Shown here in pieces: positions 46,992 through 61,800 of a DNA stretch of 64,000 bases. Location of the stretch: NCBI GenBank assembly GCA_034509925.1, contig CM067532.1, forward strand, positions 7,121,642-7,185,641. Reading direction: 5' to 3'. How positions within the stretch are numbered: the first letter of the stretch is position 1; each line of letters begins with the position of its first letter. Both the position numbers and the translations under genes were made by a program. The DNA comes from Hirudinaria manillensis. Taxonomy: Eukaryota > Annelida > Clitellata > Hirudinida > Hirudinidae. The notes under the pieces were generated by a model. That model did no database searches. It had not been told where the DNA came from and worked only from the letters and a program-made list of their open reading frames with translations.

Positions 46992-47375
46992 CTGTGAATT
47001 TTTAATCGAATTATCTTTTAAATCGGAGTGCTTTAAAAACACACACACAGAAAGAGAGAGAGAGAAACAGAGAGAGACAGAGAGAGATGTTATTAAAGCA
47101 AACGTGTCTCAAAAATGGCTCGACTTTGAGCTAAGAACTATCAAGGAAATCACGCTGAGGTATTATTATTATTATTATTATTGTCTTTTTTAATTTAATA
47201 TTACAAAAATATCTTGCCAGCACTGACAAAGGCGTACATCGCCAGGTAACCATTGTAAAACATGAACAGGCCCATATGACTCAAATTTTTAAAAATTTAT
47301 ATTTATTAATTTCAATTTTTAAAAGGATGTTTTTAATTGATTGTGAATGTAGTCTGGCCAAGCCAATATTATTAT

Positions 47376-47661
<286 letters not shown>

Positions 47662-48310
47662 TTCCATATTTATTATCGACCTGCCGCTTTCTAGCATTGT
47701 TCACGATCAATAAAGAAGGATTAAATTATATTTAAATTAAAACAAACGAAACGGAAAATAATTATTTTCGCATGACCTTCAAGATTGTATTATCGCTTAG
47801 GCAACTCTACTTGTTAACAGTTTCTAACCTGTGTCAATAACTGGCCTGATGACGGCAGGTAAGGAACAAACAAAAATAACTGCTGTAATATCTAAGACTA
47901 CTCAAACCCGAAGTAGTTTAACAACCGAAGTTCACTTTTAGTTTCCTTGAAACATCTTCAGACTTCCTAATAGCCCAAAGAGCTACGAAACTAATTAATT
48001 AATAAATTGTAGACGGACATTATCAAAATTGCTGCGTCTGTTGTGGAGAGCCTGTCGAATGAATGCTAATTGCAGTGTCCTACACCTAAGTCTTCGAATT
48101 GGTGTGAAAGAATGCATGATTTATCTGCTCATTTTCTCGCTTTAAGGATTCCTATTTTTTACGACAAATGCTTTGATAATGAAGTTGATGGTCTGCTGGT
48201 TTAGGACTCCTGGATGCATCACCACGTGACAATTTATTTATTTATGAACCACTTGTAAATTCAACTCATTGGGAATAATTTTTTGTTGTTGCTAATTTCA
48301 TATTTCGAAG

Positions 48311-48515
48311 TTATTTGAAAATCTGATTCGAGTCGACAAACAGAAGTTCTGAATATCTTATATCCTGTAACGATGGGACATCATAATTGTTAAATAAAAT
48401 ATCGTAAGAAAATAATTCACTTTCTCCAGAGAAATTTGCAGGATTATAAAATCCATCGTCAAAACACTCTTGGGTGGGTACATCATCGAAGCCATAGTAC
48501 CAATCTAGACCAGCC
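48311..48515 (-). CDS. candidate orphan 3' exon, 67 codons
   Basis: On the minus strand an acceptor (TTTCAACAG) is followed by one base and 67 sense codons ending in TAA. The product looks coding rather than random: acidic and aromatic, with GLDWYYGFDDVPTQECFDDG near its start. Entry phase fits the donor of exon 7 of cyclase copy 2, so it could be an alternative last exon of that gene. The exon at 49208-49280 is a better match to the family's C-terminus. No upstream exon of its own was found. Confidence 0.35.
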
Positions 48516-49207
48516 CTGTTGAAACTTATTTGCCTAATTAGTTGTTAATAATAATTGAAAACTTTATTTATTTATATATATATTTATTTAATTAATTATT
48601 TATTTATTTATTTATTTAAGTTAATCAGTGAGCGAACAACTATTTGCTGAATTTCTAATAAAATGGGGTTTCCCCTTAAACCGGATGACGTCATGAATAA
48701 TCACGTGACTATGCCATGGCATATTAACGGGTGTTTATATTTTTTCTGTTGTTAATTAATTTTAATGTATTTTTTCTGCTGTAAATTAAGTTAGATTACA
48801 ATTAATTTTAATAAAATAATTAATATTTAAATAATTTTGTATGAATTAATAATATCCACCTTTGATAATAAAAATAATAGTGCTTTTGATAGGAGATCTA
48901 TTTGATAGGAGATCTTTATTTAATCGCCTTACGTAATTTTTGAGACCATTAAAAGAATAAAAGTCGTTTATTTTAAAATTTCAAAATAATGACTTGCAAT
49001 CGTGTTTCTCTTTTTGTCGAGTACATTGAAGGAAACGGAATTCTCTGTGAAATCATATTTAAAAAAAAAACAAATCATGATATCGTAATATTTTCTGCAA
49101 TAGAAAATAAATAAAATTAAATCAAAGTTTAAATCAATATCGGAATTAATTAATATACCATAAAATCAATTGGACCACAAATAAGATCAGACATTTTTAA
49201 ATTTTGA

Positions 49208-51844
49208 TTATGCGGCATAAATTATCGGCCACAGTTTTCTTTCTGTTTCAACGCATCGTCCTGCTTCGTCACATGTTCGCCTGAACAATCAATTCACCCA
49301 TGTTTAGATGTTTTGTCTGTTCATCAACTTTCGTCAGAAACTCAAAGGGCAACGATTGTATTTATCTTCCCTCGCTAAATATCGCTGGCCTAACCCGTCT
49401 CCTATTTGGTATAATTTGTGGTGGGTCTATCCCAAAGTATCATCACCTAAGGATATTATAGAGATATAATGAAATAAATTTCAAAAATAAAATAAAACCT
49501 TTCTTCTTCACGGCACTCAAACGCCATTTTCTTGTCTTCCACCAGTTTCTTCAGTTGCAACAGAGAACCAGAAGTGCAAGTTTCCCTAAAAATTTCCAGA
49601 TTTGATTTTAGGTTCCAGTTTGGCAATTTCTTGAGCCGCGATCGAAGTGACGAAAAAAAAATTTTATAAAGAAGGGTGAAGGGTGAAGATGTTACACGTA
49701 GTTTACTTCGGTTTGTCATCCAAGTTTCTTACGAGGTGAGCAATTAGTTTGTAAGTTCTTTTGGCCTCCAAATTTTGCAACTCAATTCGCCCGAAAATGC
49801 TAATAATAAATGATAAATAAATTATTAAACAATTTAAAATGCTATAAAAACAATAAACAGCAAATAAATGAATTTTTAAATGCAACAAATGAAAACAGAT
49901 AATCCAAGGTAATGATCATAATAATTCTGAGTTCATTACGATGAAATCAATCTGCTTAAAAATTTTTTTATAATTTGTTAATTTTTGTAAATAATAAATA
50001 TCGTTTAATAAAAAAAGTCCTTTATTAATCGGAAGATATTAACAATAAATAGTGGTACAAGAACCTGCTATTCCTAAAAGCTGGAATTGAACTCGCATTC
50101 ATCATCACGTTCACCACTCCTCTTGCTTTCAGAGAAAACTGTTTTTTTAACATTTTTTAAAAAATGTTATTTAATTTAATAAATTAATTTATTATATAAA
50201 CATTTAAATAATGCAAATATTGAGGAAAATGCACTGTTGTTCTATTGCTTTATTTATAAAAGAGGTAACAAGTTGTTATAAAAAGAGATATTATGGAAAG
50301 TAACATTAATTATTAATGGTTACGATAACTGTATGCCAGAATTAAAATATTCAGAAGGGCCCAAGACCAGTCAGGAAGCAATCAAAGCACCAATCGATTA
50401 CGATCAAGTGTCAATCAAGGCACCAATCAAGTACAATCAAGTGTCAATCAAGCACTAATCAAATGCAGCTCATCACCTTCCTGGACACGTGCTCCCAAAA
50501 GTAATGAATGGAAACATGGTTGAAGTTACTCCATGTTGGGCAACTTTTCTTCTTCTTCATCTTCGTCTTTCCATCCTTCTGTTCGCACCATCTGTCGATG
50601 TCTTTCAGAGGATAAACTTTGTGTTGAAGAATAAAAATAAAGAATTTATTATGCCATTTCATTAATAAAAATTAATGTTTAAACATTAATTAATTTAAAA
50701 TTTAATCTAATCCCATCAAAAAATAATATTTAATTTATACTTATAATTTATTATAATTCATAATTATAATTACTCCAGCTAGGGACGCCATCGTTTATTA
50801 TGCATAAATTATTTTTTAATTTATTAAAATAAATACTGACCTGCAAGAATGTCTCTGACGGTGATATACTTTCGACTGTAAATAGCATAATCTTCAACAA
50901 ATGGAAATACCAAGCCATTCCACAACATGACCTGTGGTATTCACATATGTTTATTTAAAAATGTAATATAATATAATATAATATAATATAATATAATATA
51001 ATATAATATAATATAATATAATATAATATAATATAATATAATATAATATAATATAATATAATATAATATAATATAATATAATATAATATAATATAATATA
51101 ATATAATATAATATAATATAATATAATATAATATAATAATGATTGCAATAATTGATACCAATCAATCAAATATTTTTACATATTATACAATACTTATACT
51201 GTAGGCTGAACTTAAGAAATAATAGTTTTTGATTTAATAACAATAATCCAAATATGTAAAATAAATATAAAAAAATTGAAACAAAAACTTTATTTTGCGT
51301 GTCAATGTCGTGGTCGGCCTCGTTTGAATATCCTTCGTAGCTGGTCTCAGAAAGGACTTTCTTGTCGAAAACCGATTTGAACGAATTCCATAATTTACTG
51401 CAGTTTTTCTGTTTACTAATTTTTTTAAAAATTAATTAATTAATTAATTAAAAAATGTTTTGTGACGATTGATTGATGACACACAAACTCTTAATAAACA
51501 ATATGCTCACAAAAGGAAATTTGTGAATGCATTTGTTAATACCGTTAATACTGCAATTGTTGTTTCTAAAATTAGTATTGATGAATATTCCATAAAAATT
51601 AAAAATTACGTGAAATGTATTTTAATAACTATTTAATAAACCCACTACGAACTACATATAATGTAATATAATAAAAATTGCAAACCCACCCAGGCGGGAA
51701 AAGCTCAGGCCTCACAAGTTCTTGATATTCGTGGCATTTTCCCTTAAAAATGGCTTCAACGTAACCATCAGTGTTTTGTTGATTCACAGGAGCAGACGAC
51801 GATGAGCCAAAAAGGAAGAAAATGAAAAAGAAATAACTTTTCAT
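49208..51844 (-). CDS. ADP-ribosyl cyclase (CD38/Aplysia family), copy 2
   Basis: Same fold and role as copy 1, with the same eight exons and identical phases: 51690-51844, 51289-51415, 50841-50931, 50477-50616, 50065-50138, 49707-49799, 49499-49585 and 49208-49280; 279 residues. A signal peptide is at 1-19 (MKSYFFFIFFLFGSSSSAP). It keeps the Trp in VMLW and HYFWEH and the catalytic Glu in SIFGRIE. TLED reads TVRD. The WCGT of copy 1 is WCEQ, followed by a Lys-rich insert (KTKMKKK), and the first disulfide region of exon 2 lacks the Cys present in copies 1 and 3 (KKVLSETS against RSPCEVPV). The final exon is inferred from phase and the C-X5-C pair. An intron holds a long AATAT array. Confidence 0.9.
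50965..51139. repeat. (AATAT)n pentanucleotide array
   Basis: About 35 near-perfect copies in the intron between exons 2 and 3 of cyclase copy 2. Confidence 0.95.
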
Positions 51845-52560
51845 CTTTTTTTTTATTATTTGTACCTTAACTCGTCACTTCACAAAACCTTGACAAACGT
51901 TCCTATTATTATAAACAGTTATTATTATTATTATTCAACTTCCTTTTTATTATAATTGCTATTATCATTAAATTATTCCTGCAAAAGAAAGCAAAAGAGG
52001 ATTTGTTAGAAATGTTTATAAATGATTCTATCAACAAAAACGGTTTTTCCCAGCTTTTTTTTTAGAAATCGTAAACGATGAAGAAGGAATGTCAATCATT
52101 GAATGATTAACTGCATGACGAACCAAGTCCGGGTTGACGTGAAATTACAAAAATAAGTTGCATTTATTTTGTGTATTGCATTTCTTTGTTCTACTATTGC
52201 TTGTCTTCTATTGTTTTTCTTTGTATTTCTTTGTTTTGCTTCGAAGTTTTTGTTTGAAAACTAATTTGGTTTTTGATGGAATCCGTCGTTTGTAAGTTAT
52301 TTGGAAAAACAGCCCAATGACCATTTTACTTCCAATGAGATTTATCCAAACGGTCTCCAATTTCTTTGAATTTCAAAGACAATTCTAAATTAATTCCTTT
52401 AATTTCCAACTTTCCATCATTCATTCATTGGCGATTTGAGTGTGTCTCAAACTGCAACTTCAAAGCTGGTTAACAAGGCTGGTTAATTGTTTTTTAAAAT
52501 CCATTTCACTGAAAGCTGTGTTAACTTAATGCTCTTATCTACAGTGCTCTTACCTCATAT

Positions 52561-52580
52561 CTGCGGTAGATTTTATTATT

Positions 52581-52634
<54 letters not shown>

Positions 52635-52655
52635 GCTATTATTATTAAATTATTG
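52561..52655. repeat. (ATT)n tract
   Basis: Interrupted ATT units. Confidence 0.9.
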
Positions 52656-52802
52656 TTATTATTATTCAGTCCATCCGATGGCAGAACTAGCAATGATTAT
52701 TTTCAGTCACTGATTTTGAGTAATTGCTGAGAAGCAATTATATCATGAGACCTATCATAATTTAGAAAATCTTAATATCAACATTATTATTGCAAGAATA
52801 CA

Positions 52803-53713
<911 letters not shown>

Positions 53714-54127
53714 ATTACTATTTTAAATTAGATGTTTTAATAACTTAAATAAATAAAATATTAGCTTTTAAATTAGGGTCAGAGGTATATTAAATATTTT
53801 AAATATTATTTTAAATAATAATTCTTATTACTAGCAATAGTTCTTTTCAAATTAATTAGAATCTCATGAAAATTTGTCAAATTATCTGTTGAGATCACGA
53901 TTCATTTGAATTTTTGTGAACCCTCATTTTCTGTTGTTTCTTATTTGTAACTTTGCAACATCCTACTTGTCTGATTATAAATTGACTGGTTAATAAACAA
54001 CAATCAATCCGATAAAATATTTTATTACATTTGCTGAAACCACAAGAGAATTTTAAACCACGTTTGCAGAGGCTCGTTCAACCCAATTTAAATTTAACTC
54101 CAGCACCCAAGAATCCATGAAATGAGT

Positions 54128-56815
54128 TCAAATCTTAGAAGGTGAGTGACACTCGCCATTCTGTGTCGTGACGCATTGAAAGATCAAGATGTCCCTGTTC
54201 ACGAGTTGAAAAAGATTTTAAAATTACTGCTTAATGAATAAACATGATTCCAAATAAACCGCTAAATAAACACGTTTAAATAATAATATTAATTAGATAT
54301 TTTAATTAATTAGATATTTTAAAGAAATTATTTGAAAATATTTTTGCAAAATTCCAACCAATCGTTTTCAATGCATTCAAAGGCCATTTTCTTGTCTTCG
54401 ACCAACTTTTTGAGACGCAGAAGGGATTCTGATGAACAGGTTTCCCTGATTTATTTTAAATAAACACGTTGAGAGTTTTCAGAGTTACGAGTTAAGTCAT
54501 CAATTATTTCATGTGGATTATATTATAAAGATTATTTTACATATATTTATTATTTATTTATTTTATAGGTTGCTCATCTAGCGGGAACATTGTTCCCTTC
54601 GGGCATCCTTTGGTATCATTTACTCGCGGTCCTTATATTGTTATTTGTGTTATATGGATGATACCAAGAAAACAATAAATCAAATCAAATCATTATATAT
54701 ATATATGTAATTTGTCGAACTATTATGCACTTTATAAGTATTTTTTTACAAATATCTAAATTATTTTTGTTTAATAAAAGTCATAAAGTTAAAAGATGGC
54801 ACGGGAAAGTTCACTTTGGTTTCTCTCCCCAATTCCTGACAAGGAAGGCTTTCAACTTCGGAGTTCTTTCAACCTCCAGATTTGGCAACTCCATTCGTCC
54901 AAATATGCTTCGTTAGTTAATTGTTAATAAATTTAATTAAGTAATACAACATTAGCTTTAACTATTTAAGGGTAATTATAATTGGTCTCAAGTATTTAAA
55001 AGTTTTTATGGTCGGTTTTAGAATATTTTTGGCATATAACTGGATTGCAGTTGATATATAAATAAATTAAGATATTAATGTTTATAAGGATTTGAATATC
55101 TTTTAATATTAATTTCCGTTACTTTAATAATCGTTATCATAATTGATAATTCACTGATTACTCATTAAAAATACAACCTGTCTTCTCTAAATGCCAGGTC
55201 CGAACTCGCATTGAGCATCAGGTGGACATCTCCCTTAGCTTTTAAGGCGAACTGAATTCATTCTCAACATTTAAATGCACATGAATAAATCTATGCATAA
55301 ACATCTCATCAGACATTCATTTGCATAGCAATTTGCATAAAATTGGTATTTCAACATCAGTACCACTCTATGGATCGCATCTAATAAGTTTAGGTTAAAA
55401 ATAAGAATAGAATTTTAAATTTCAATATACTAATATAATCAATTTCAGTATATAATAAATAAGTTTTACTTTAAAACAATTTAATGTTGCACACAATTCT
55501 AACAAAGGCCAACAAAGGTTCCGATCGTGATCTGATCATGAAACACCCTCTCACCTTCTTGGACACGATCTCCCAAAACTTTGTTGCCGCGCGTTCAGGG
55601 CACTTGGTCAGCTGGGGACAGGAAACGAAACTGAAACCGTTTCCATCCTTCGTTCCGCACCAAATCTCAAATTCCAAAACCGGGTAAACTTTGGAAGGGA
55701 AAAAGATATTCAACAACATTTGACTGAAAGTCCACACAATTTTTAAATTAAAAAAAATATTTTAAAATAGCTTAAATGAATAGAAATTTATTAATTTCCA
55801 CCATTTCTAGTGACCTGCCAAAATGTTTCTGACGAGAAGATATTTTCCCTCGTGAGTCCTCGTGAAATTCTCAACGAATGGAAAAACCATTCCATTCCAC
55901 AGCATCACCTGCAGGAAATTTTAATAACAGCGACCGTTGTAGATAAAGTTAAAATAAAATTAATTAATTTAAAAAAATGAATTGAAAAATAAACCTTTCG
56001 GTAAATTACGTGATTTGCGACGCAAAAACTTAAGCCATTAAGAGTTTGGCTATGGAAAGGAATAAGTGAAATATTTTTAAAGAAAAACTTAATTAAGCTA
56101 CAAAAGAAGAACGAATTGTCTGAGATAATAATTTTAATAAACAATAATTTTACTAAGTTCAAGAATTATAACTCAAGGTCAAATGTGCACCAACCCTGTT
56201 TGTGGTTTCAATGTCGTGATCAGCCTCACTGGAATATTCTTCGTAATCGTCCAAATTGATTTCACAGGCGTCCCTAAAGGCAAAGGCAGTCTTGAAAAGT
56301 TCCCAGAGTTTGTTGCAGTTTTTCCTTTTGCTGCAATAAATGCTTTAAATGTTTTAAATTAATTTTCAATAAATACGCTTTTTTTAAGGTATTAATTATT
56401 ATGCACTGATTGAATGCAGTAAATAGGTTAAGTAATAATATTATAATCAGTTTCTAAAGCCCCGGTTCTCATTTGAACCGATTGTTCCCTTTTTATAAGT
56501 TAAAATATTTTCAAAATTACTTTTAAAAATTAGGAAAAATGAAACGAACGGCATTGAATACTAATCCGAATTCAAATCGAGTAAAATATTTTAACCGAAA
56601 CTAGCGATTGACAGGACAAATATATTTATAAATGCACTGAATGTATGTTGAACTTGCGTGGCAGGAAAAAGTTTCGGATTCAAGTCCTGGTAAGCGAGAC
56701 ACCTGCCCTTGAAGATACTTTCGATGCTTCGAGGATTGCTGTGGCCCTTCAGTGGACTCGAGCAGGTTGTTCTGAGGAAAGAGAAGCAGAAAATTGCAAT
56801 CAGGTACTTTCCCAT
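54128..56815 (-). CDS. ADP-ribosyl cyclase (CD38/Aplysia family), copy 3
   Basis: Third tandem copy, same eight-exon plan: 56658-56815, 56195-56330, 55815-55908, 55555-55688, 55178-55251, 54815-54907, 54359-54445 and 54128-54194; 280 residues. A signal peptide ends near TTCSSP. It keeps the Trp in VMLW and TKFWEI, WCGT, LMLNASS, the catalytic Glu in SIFGRME and the C-terminal Cys pair (FQC...EC). TLED reads LVRN, so both acidic residues are lost. The first intron begins GCAAGT instead of GT, in exactly the position and phase of the other copies. An intron holds a retroelement-like tail at 54568-54692. Confidence 0.92.
54568..54692 (+). mobile_element. probable 3' end of a non-LTR element or SINE
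   Basis: A 125-bp piece with a near-perfect inverted repeat GGGAACATTGTTCCC at 54583-54597. It ends in GATACCAAGAAAACAATAAATC and a short (AAATC)n tail. A tail of short tandem units after a fixed 3' sequence is typical of truncated LINEs or SINEs. Family unknown. Confidence 0.5.
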
Positions 56816-58860
56816 CTCTGCAACCTCTTACGACAACTATTCAAAACTGAATTGGCCAATTGCTATTTTTGTTCCTAGTGAAAACTTGGTTAACAATTAG
56901 AAACTTTCAAAATCAATAATCGATCGAAGCGTGACAACGAATTTTAAATATAAATTTAAATACAATTACGAAGTCGATTTTTTAAACGGATTTTCCTCTT
57001 TTTGACGCCTAATTGTAATGGTTTCGGCGCTAAAACTTAGCCGTCGACAGGATTCGATGAAAGATTTGAGACATCTTGTCTCAATATTCCAGAAGTAGAG
57101 GCCAAATCTCTATCAGCTTTCCCGTGGTTAGGATTGAACATCAGAGGAGCAGCTGGTGAATTGGTCTTTGCCCGTCGCTGCTCCAACATTTAGTCAGGGC
57201 AGTCCTTCAACCACATTCTCACCCACTGACAAGGAATCTCCTCATTTTGGTAACATATCTGCTTCCTCAGACAAAAAGTGAATTAAATCAGAATATCTTT
57301 TTATGACTTCCCCTAACCCAACAATAAACTAGTTGAGACTAAAATAGGATTTTAAAAAAACAAACATTGATTTAATTACCAATTAACTTAAACATTTTTC
57401 TTTCCTCGACAAATGATTATTTTATGAAATCATTGATCAGAATCAATCGATTGTCCTTACAAGTTGTGAGTTACAACCACATTACATCACCGTCTTCAAT
57501 GCAAACAGAGTCACGTAAACGCCTCTCGTTAGTTTCTCATTAAGAACAACAGAAATTCGACTCCAACTCTCTCCAATGGAGAGCCCTTGCACTGAATTTA
57601 ATACCAGAACCAACGTCTAAGAAAGCAACAAGCGATTTACCTCGGACCCGTGAAATTAAAATCGTCGTCCGCCCGAAGACCGAACGCCTTCGAGGATGGA
57701 AAATGCCGGAGCCAAGCATTTCCAAGGCAGACAGATCAGACCGGAGAGAGAGAGAGAGAGAGAGAGAGAGGGGAGAACACCGATAAGTGTTATTATGCTG
57801 CAGTGCACGATCGATAAGCGGAGCAAAAAAGAAAAGAAAACATTGCAAGTCAATCCTGACAAAAGCAGACGACTAGTTTTGACACGAAAAAACACGCAGG
57901 TAACAAAACATTCATTTACAAATGGACATTCATGTCATGTCGTCATGTATGCGTCGTCGTTGTTGGTTGGTTGGTTGTTGTTGTTGTTGTTAGCAGTATC
58001 TACACGTCAGCCTCACGACTTAAAAATGCTGCACAAAAGGACAGAAAGTACGGAAATGCACAACTTTGTCGACATTCAAACAACTTCAAATGCATTCGAC
58101 GCACATTGGTGAACACAGTGCAGCTAAGAAGCATTCCAGGGAGCCTAAAAAAATTAAAATTCCACAAAAAAAAATAACCCTCCAAAATCTTATGGCAGAC
58201 AGCAGGCGCCTTTTTCAGAAACAATTTGAAAATTTTGATTAAATTTAAAGAAGCCAAAATAAAAAAAATAAAGAGAGTGACGTCCTATGTCGAACTATGG
58301 AAAGAAATGAAAGCATACGACCGACGAGACAGACACACCGACAGACAGACAAGGAAATGATAAAAACAAAAAGAAAAAACCCTTAAGACAAAGACATTGT
58401 AAATGCTTGAATGCATACTAAAATGACACATAATTCCAACAGATAAAATAGAAGAGGCATGTTCCCTATTTACAGATGAGACATCAGAGACTCAATAAAA
58501 TCCGAGTAGCACTAATCTCGCCGCTGACATCGGGATTTGCAGCTTCTCTAACACTAATTAATTAATATTATTATTATTATTATTATATTAATTAACTGGA
58601 AGGATCATGGTTGTTAGTCGTCTTGTTTTGAAGAACATTAAAAATAGACTAAGCCTCTTAAGAGTTAGAACAAAGCCCACGGAAAAGATTTTAAACAGCT
58701 TTGATCCGTGGCATCCAAGAGTTGCCTGGAAAAGTTGCCTTGGAGCAATGAGTAGCAGAATAGCATTACAAATCCAGTCTAAACATGATCTTAAAAGCTC
58801 CAGTGAAGGGCGACGTGGGGTTTCATCGTCCGTGACGTCATTGGAATCCTAAACTGCGAC
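56816..58860. other. spacer between cyclase copy 3 and Sbf
   Basis: Should hold the promoter of cyclase copy 3 and the Sbf 3' UTR. A (GA)n run lies at 57743-57770. Frames at 57540-58257 are open by chance or from the GA run; no motif found. Confidence 0.5.
57743..57770. repeat. (GA)n tract
   Basis: About 14 GA units. Confidence 0.9.
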
Positions 58861-61800
58861 TCAGATGCACAGCTGGATCTTGTCAATCCAGTCCTGGACG
58901 CAACTCTGCTCCGTGGCATAGAAGTGGTACGTCCTCCTGGTGGTTTTCAACTGCCAATCGAAGCATTTAAACAATGAAATAGCTACAAGCAGTTGATGAC
59001 TCTTACTATACTATTATAGTTATACTATCGCCAAAGCTACAAAACTAGTTTCATAGTGAATCAAATGAATGCGGGATTCCTTTGTCATGAGCAGAATTAA
59101 ATGTGTTGGAAGAAGAAGATGATGATGATGATACCTCAAAATATGCCCCCTCGTCCGACTTCTTGGGGGCACCCGGTACATTCTTCAGGGGAGCCACGGA
59201 AACGACCTCTGCCAGGTCGACGTAACCTTTGCAGTTGGCATCTTCGGGAGTGTCGTAGTACCTCAACTGATTACAAAACGAGAAACATTTACGTGATAAT
59301 TTAATATTGTAACTACTTATAATAATAATAATAATTAATTAATTCCAACAAAAACAACGATAATAATAATAACAATATTAATAATAATTAAATAACGATC
59401 ATGACAACAACAATAATAATATTAATAATAACAACAATAATAATAATAATAATTCAAATGTAAAGTCCAAGACACTCATTTGAAAATATCAAATATATAT
59501 TAAATACATCAAAACATTAAGTTAACATTAACATAAATTGCCACCCTTGTCGTGTGAGTGAACACCAACCTGATGCTTGACTGAATCCAGAACAAACCAC
59601 CTGCTCTTCCAGCCCTTGAGCATGACCCCCCTCTTGAACAGGTACCCCTCGTGGGTTCGATGCTCGGCAGAACTCGACGCAAACTTCAGGAACGACTCAC
59701 CTGTGCCTTCCTTGCGACTGCCTCCTGAATTAAACGATTATAAATAAACATTAAACGAAATATTAGATGAATATTGAAGATAATGCGGGCAACGTTATAA
59801 GAAGGATATAATATAATAATAATAATAATAATAAAGTAAATGATGATTAACTAAATTACATGGGCAAGGATTACATTTGTTTTGTGAATTAATTTAATTA
59901 AATAGAGATTAATTTTTAAAAAAATTCTTCATAATCTTTAAATTAATTCATTAGCAATCCATTACTGACTGATTGTTGGCAAGTTAATCAATAATTAATA
60001 ATCAGTTAATTAATTAATCGATAATCAACAAACCCGGATGGTGCTGCGAAGTGGTTCCCGACGACGACGAAATGGATCCGTATTGACTCGACGAGATCTC
60101 CGTCTCGGAAAGGTTTTTAATTCCCGTGCAGTTCTTAGGAATGTGAGGCAAACACTTCTCGTGGCAACTGTAACCACAGTCGCTGCAGTGGAAACCTTTG
60201 GAAGGAAGATGACGAGGGTTTTGAATGGATGTTTTGTATTTAGTGAATGTTTTGTATTTAATATATGTTTTGTATTTAATAAATGTTTTGTATTTAATAA
60301 ATGTTTTGTATTTAATAAATGTTTTGTATTTAATAGATGTTTTGTATTTAATAAATGTTTTGTATTTAGTAAATTTTTTGTATTTAATAAATGTTTTGTA
60401 TTTAATAAATGTTTTGTATTTAGTAAATGTTTTGTATTTAATAGATGTTTTGTATTTAGTAAATGTTTTGTATTTTTATGCTTACAGTTAATAAATATAG
60501 CCTTAATAAATTATCTAATAAGTTATTTAATAAATTGTCACATGGCATCGAAACTCGATCGACAATAAAAAAAAATGAAAACATCGGTTCTTTAAATATA
60601 ATTATATGGCTCGGTCAAATAATCCCATAGAAAATTATGCTTTAAATTCAGATTGAAAGAAATTTAATAGCTCAATAAGAATAAAATTATTAAAAGAAAA
60701 TACGTCCAACCGGATTTTATAAGGCCCCAGAGGAGCTGAGAGCAGTAGTTGCATTGGGCAGGAGTCGTGTAGTAGTGGGGCATGAAGGTGTGGGGCTGGG
60801 AGAACAATACCTTTCCAGACTCATCAAAGACTCCGTATGATCCAGGTGATGAGGAAGACGCCAGCTGCTTGCTCTTGTACAACATCTCCACCTGAGAATC
60901 AAGCAAACGTTAGCTCGTTGATAACAATCAATTGTTGATAACGTGTGTCAAGCAAACAAGATGATGATAATGATAAATAGTTGTTGAAAAGTCTCGAATA
61001 ATGGCGGACGTCATTAGAAGTTTATCTAATTAATTATCTAATTATAAATAATTCATTATATCTAATTAACTAGATAATATCTAATTAATCTAAGAGTAAG
61101 CAAAAGAGACATTTACAGTGAGTTTCTTGTGACTTGACTGCTGCAATGCCAGCCTCCTCCTCTGCTCCTCCCAGGAGGAAGAGCCCTGGTGTCCAGAGGA
61201 AGAGATGGCGGAGCTGAAGACGTGCGTCGGTACTTCGAGACTTTCCCACTGTTGAATCCAACCTCGAGGTGGCCTTCCGTTCAGCTCGGAGTCCAATTTG
61301 AAGATTTCCTTTCGAAGCAGGCAAACAATTTGTTTAGAAAATTGTATAAGTCACATCTAGTGAGAGATGTCTCAGTTGTTTAAGTTTACATGGTTGCATT
61401 ACATATCTTATGATTTTCAGGGCCAATCTGGCTTGCGCTTCCTTAAGACTGACCCTATGAGTTTATTTTGTATTTTAAGTTCATTTGTTTCATTGTGTTA
61501 TGTACATAATTGTCTGTTTAATATTGTACATGTTCAATTTGCTATTTGTTCTTTCAGTTGCTTTGACATTTTAATAAACTCATATTTAAAAAAGAAAGTC
61601 TTAAACAAACGAGCGAAAGAATGTGCAACAAACGTACCTGCTCAACGAGGTAATTAAATTGTATGGCATTATTATTACAATTATTGGTAAGGCCATCGGT
61701 TAAGAGGTTATTAGAGCCAAAATTAATAAATTATTAATAAAATTTTATGACCTCAAAAAAACTCAGAACTAAGAGTTCAATGTCAACTCACCATGAGCAG

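Noticed and set aside
47201..47275. 25-codon hydrophobic frame (MGLFMFYNGYLAMYAF)
   Set aside because: Too short, without a convincing acceptor or a partner exon; it could be a membrane segment but cannot be supported.
50941..51169. Three overlapping frames of IILYY repeats
   Set aside because: They come from the AATAT array in an intron of cyclase copy 2.
60038..60568. 176-codon plus-strand frame with FVFNKC repeats
   Set aside because: Antisense to an Sbf exon at its start and an 18-bp minisatellite afterwards.
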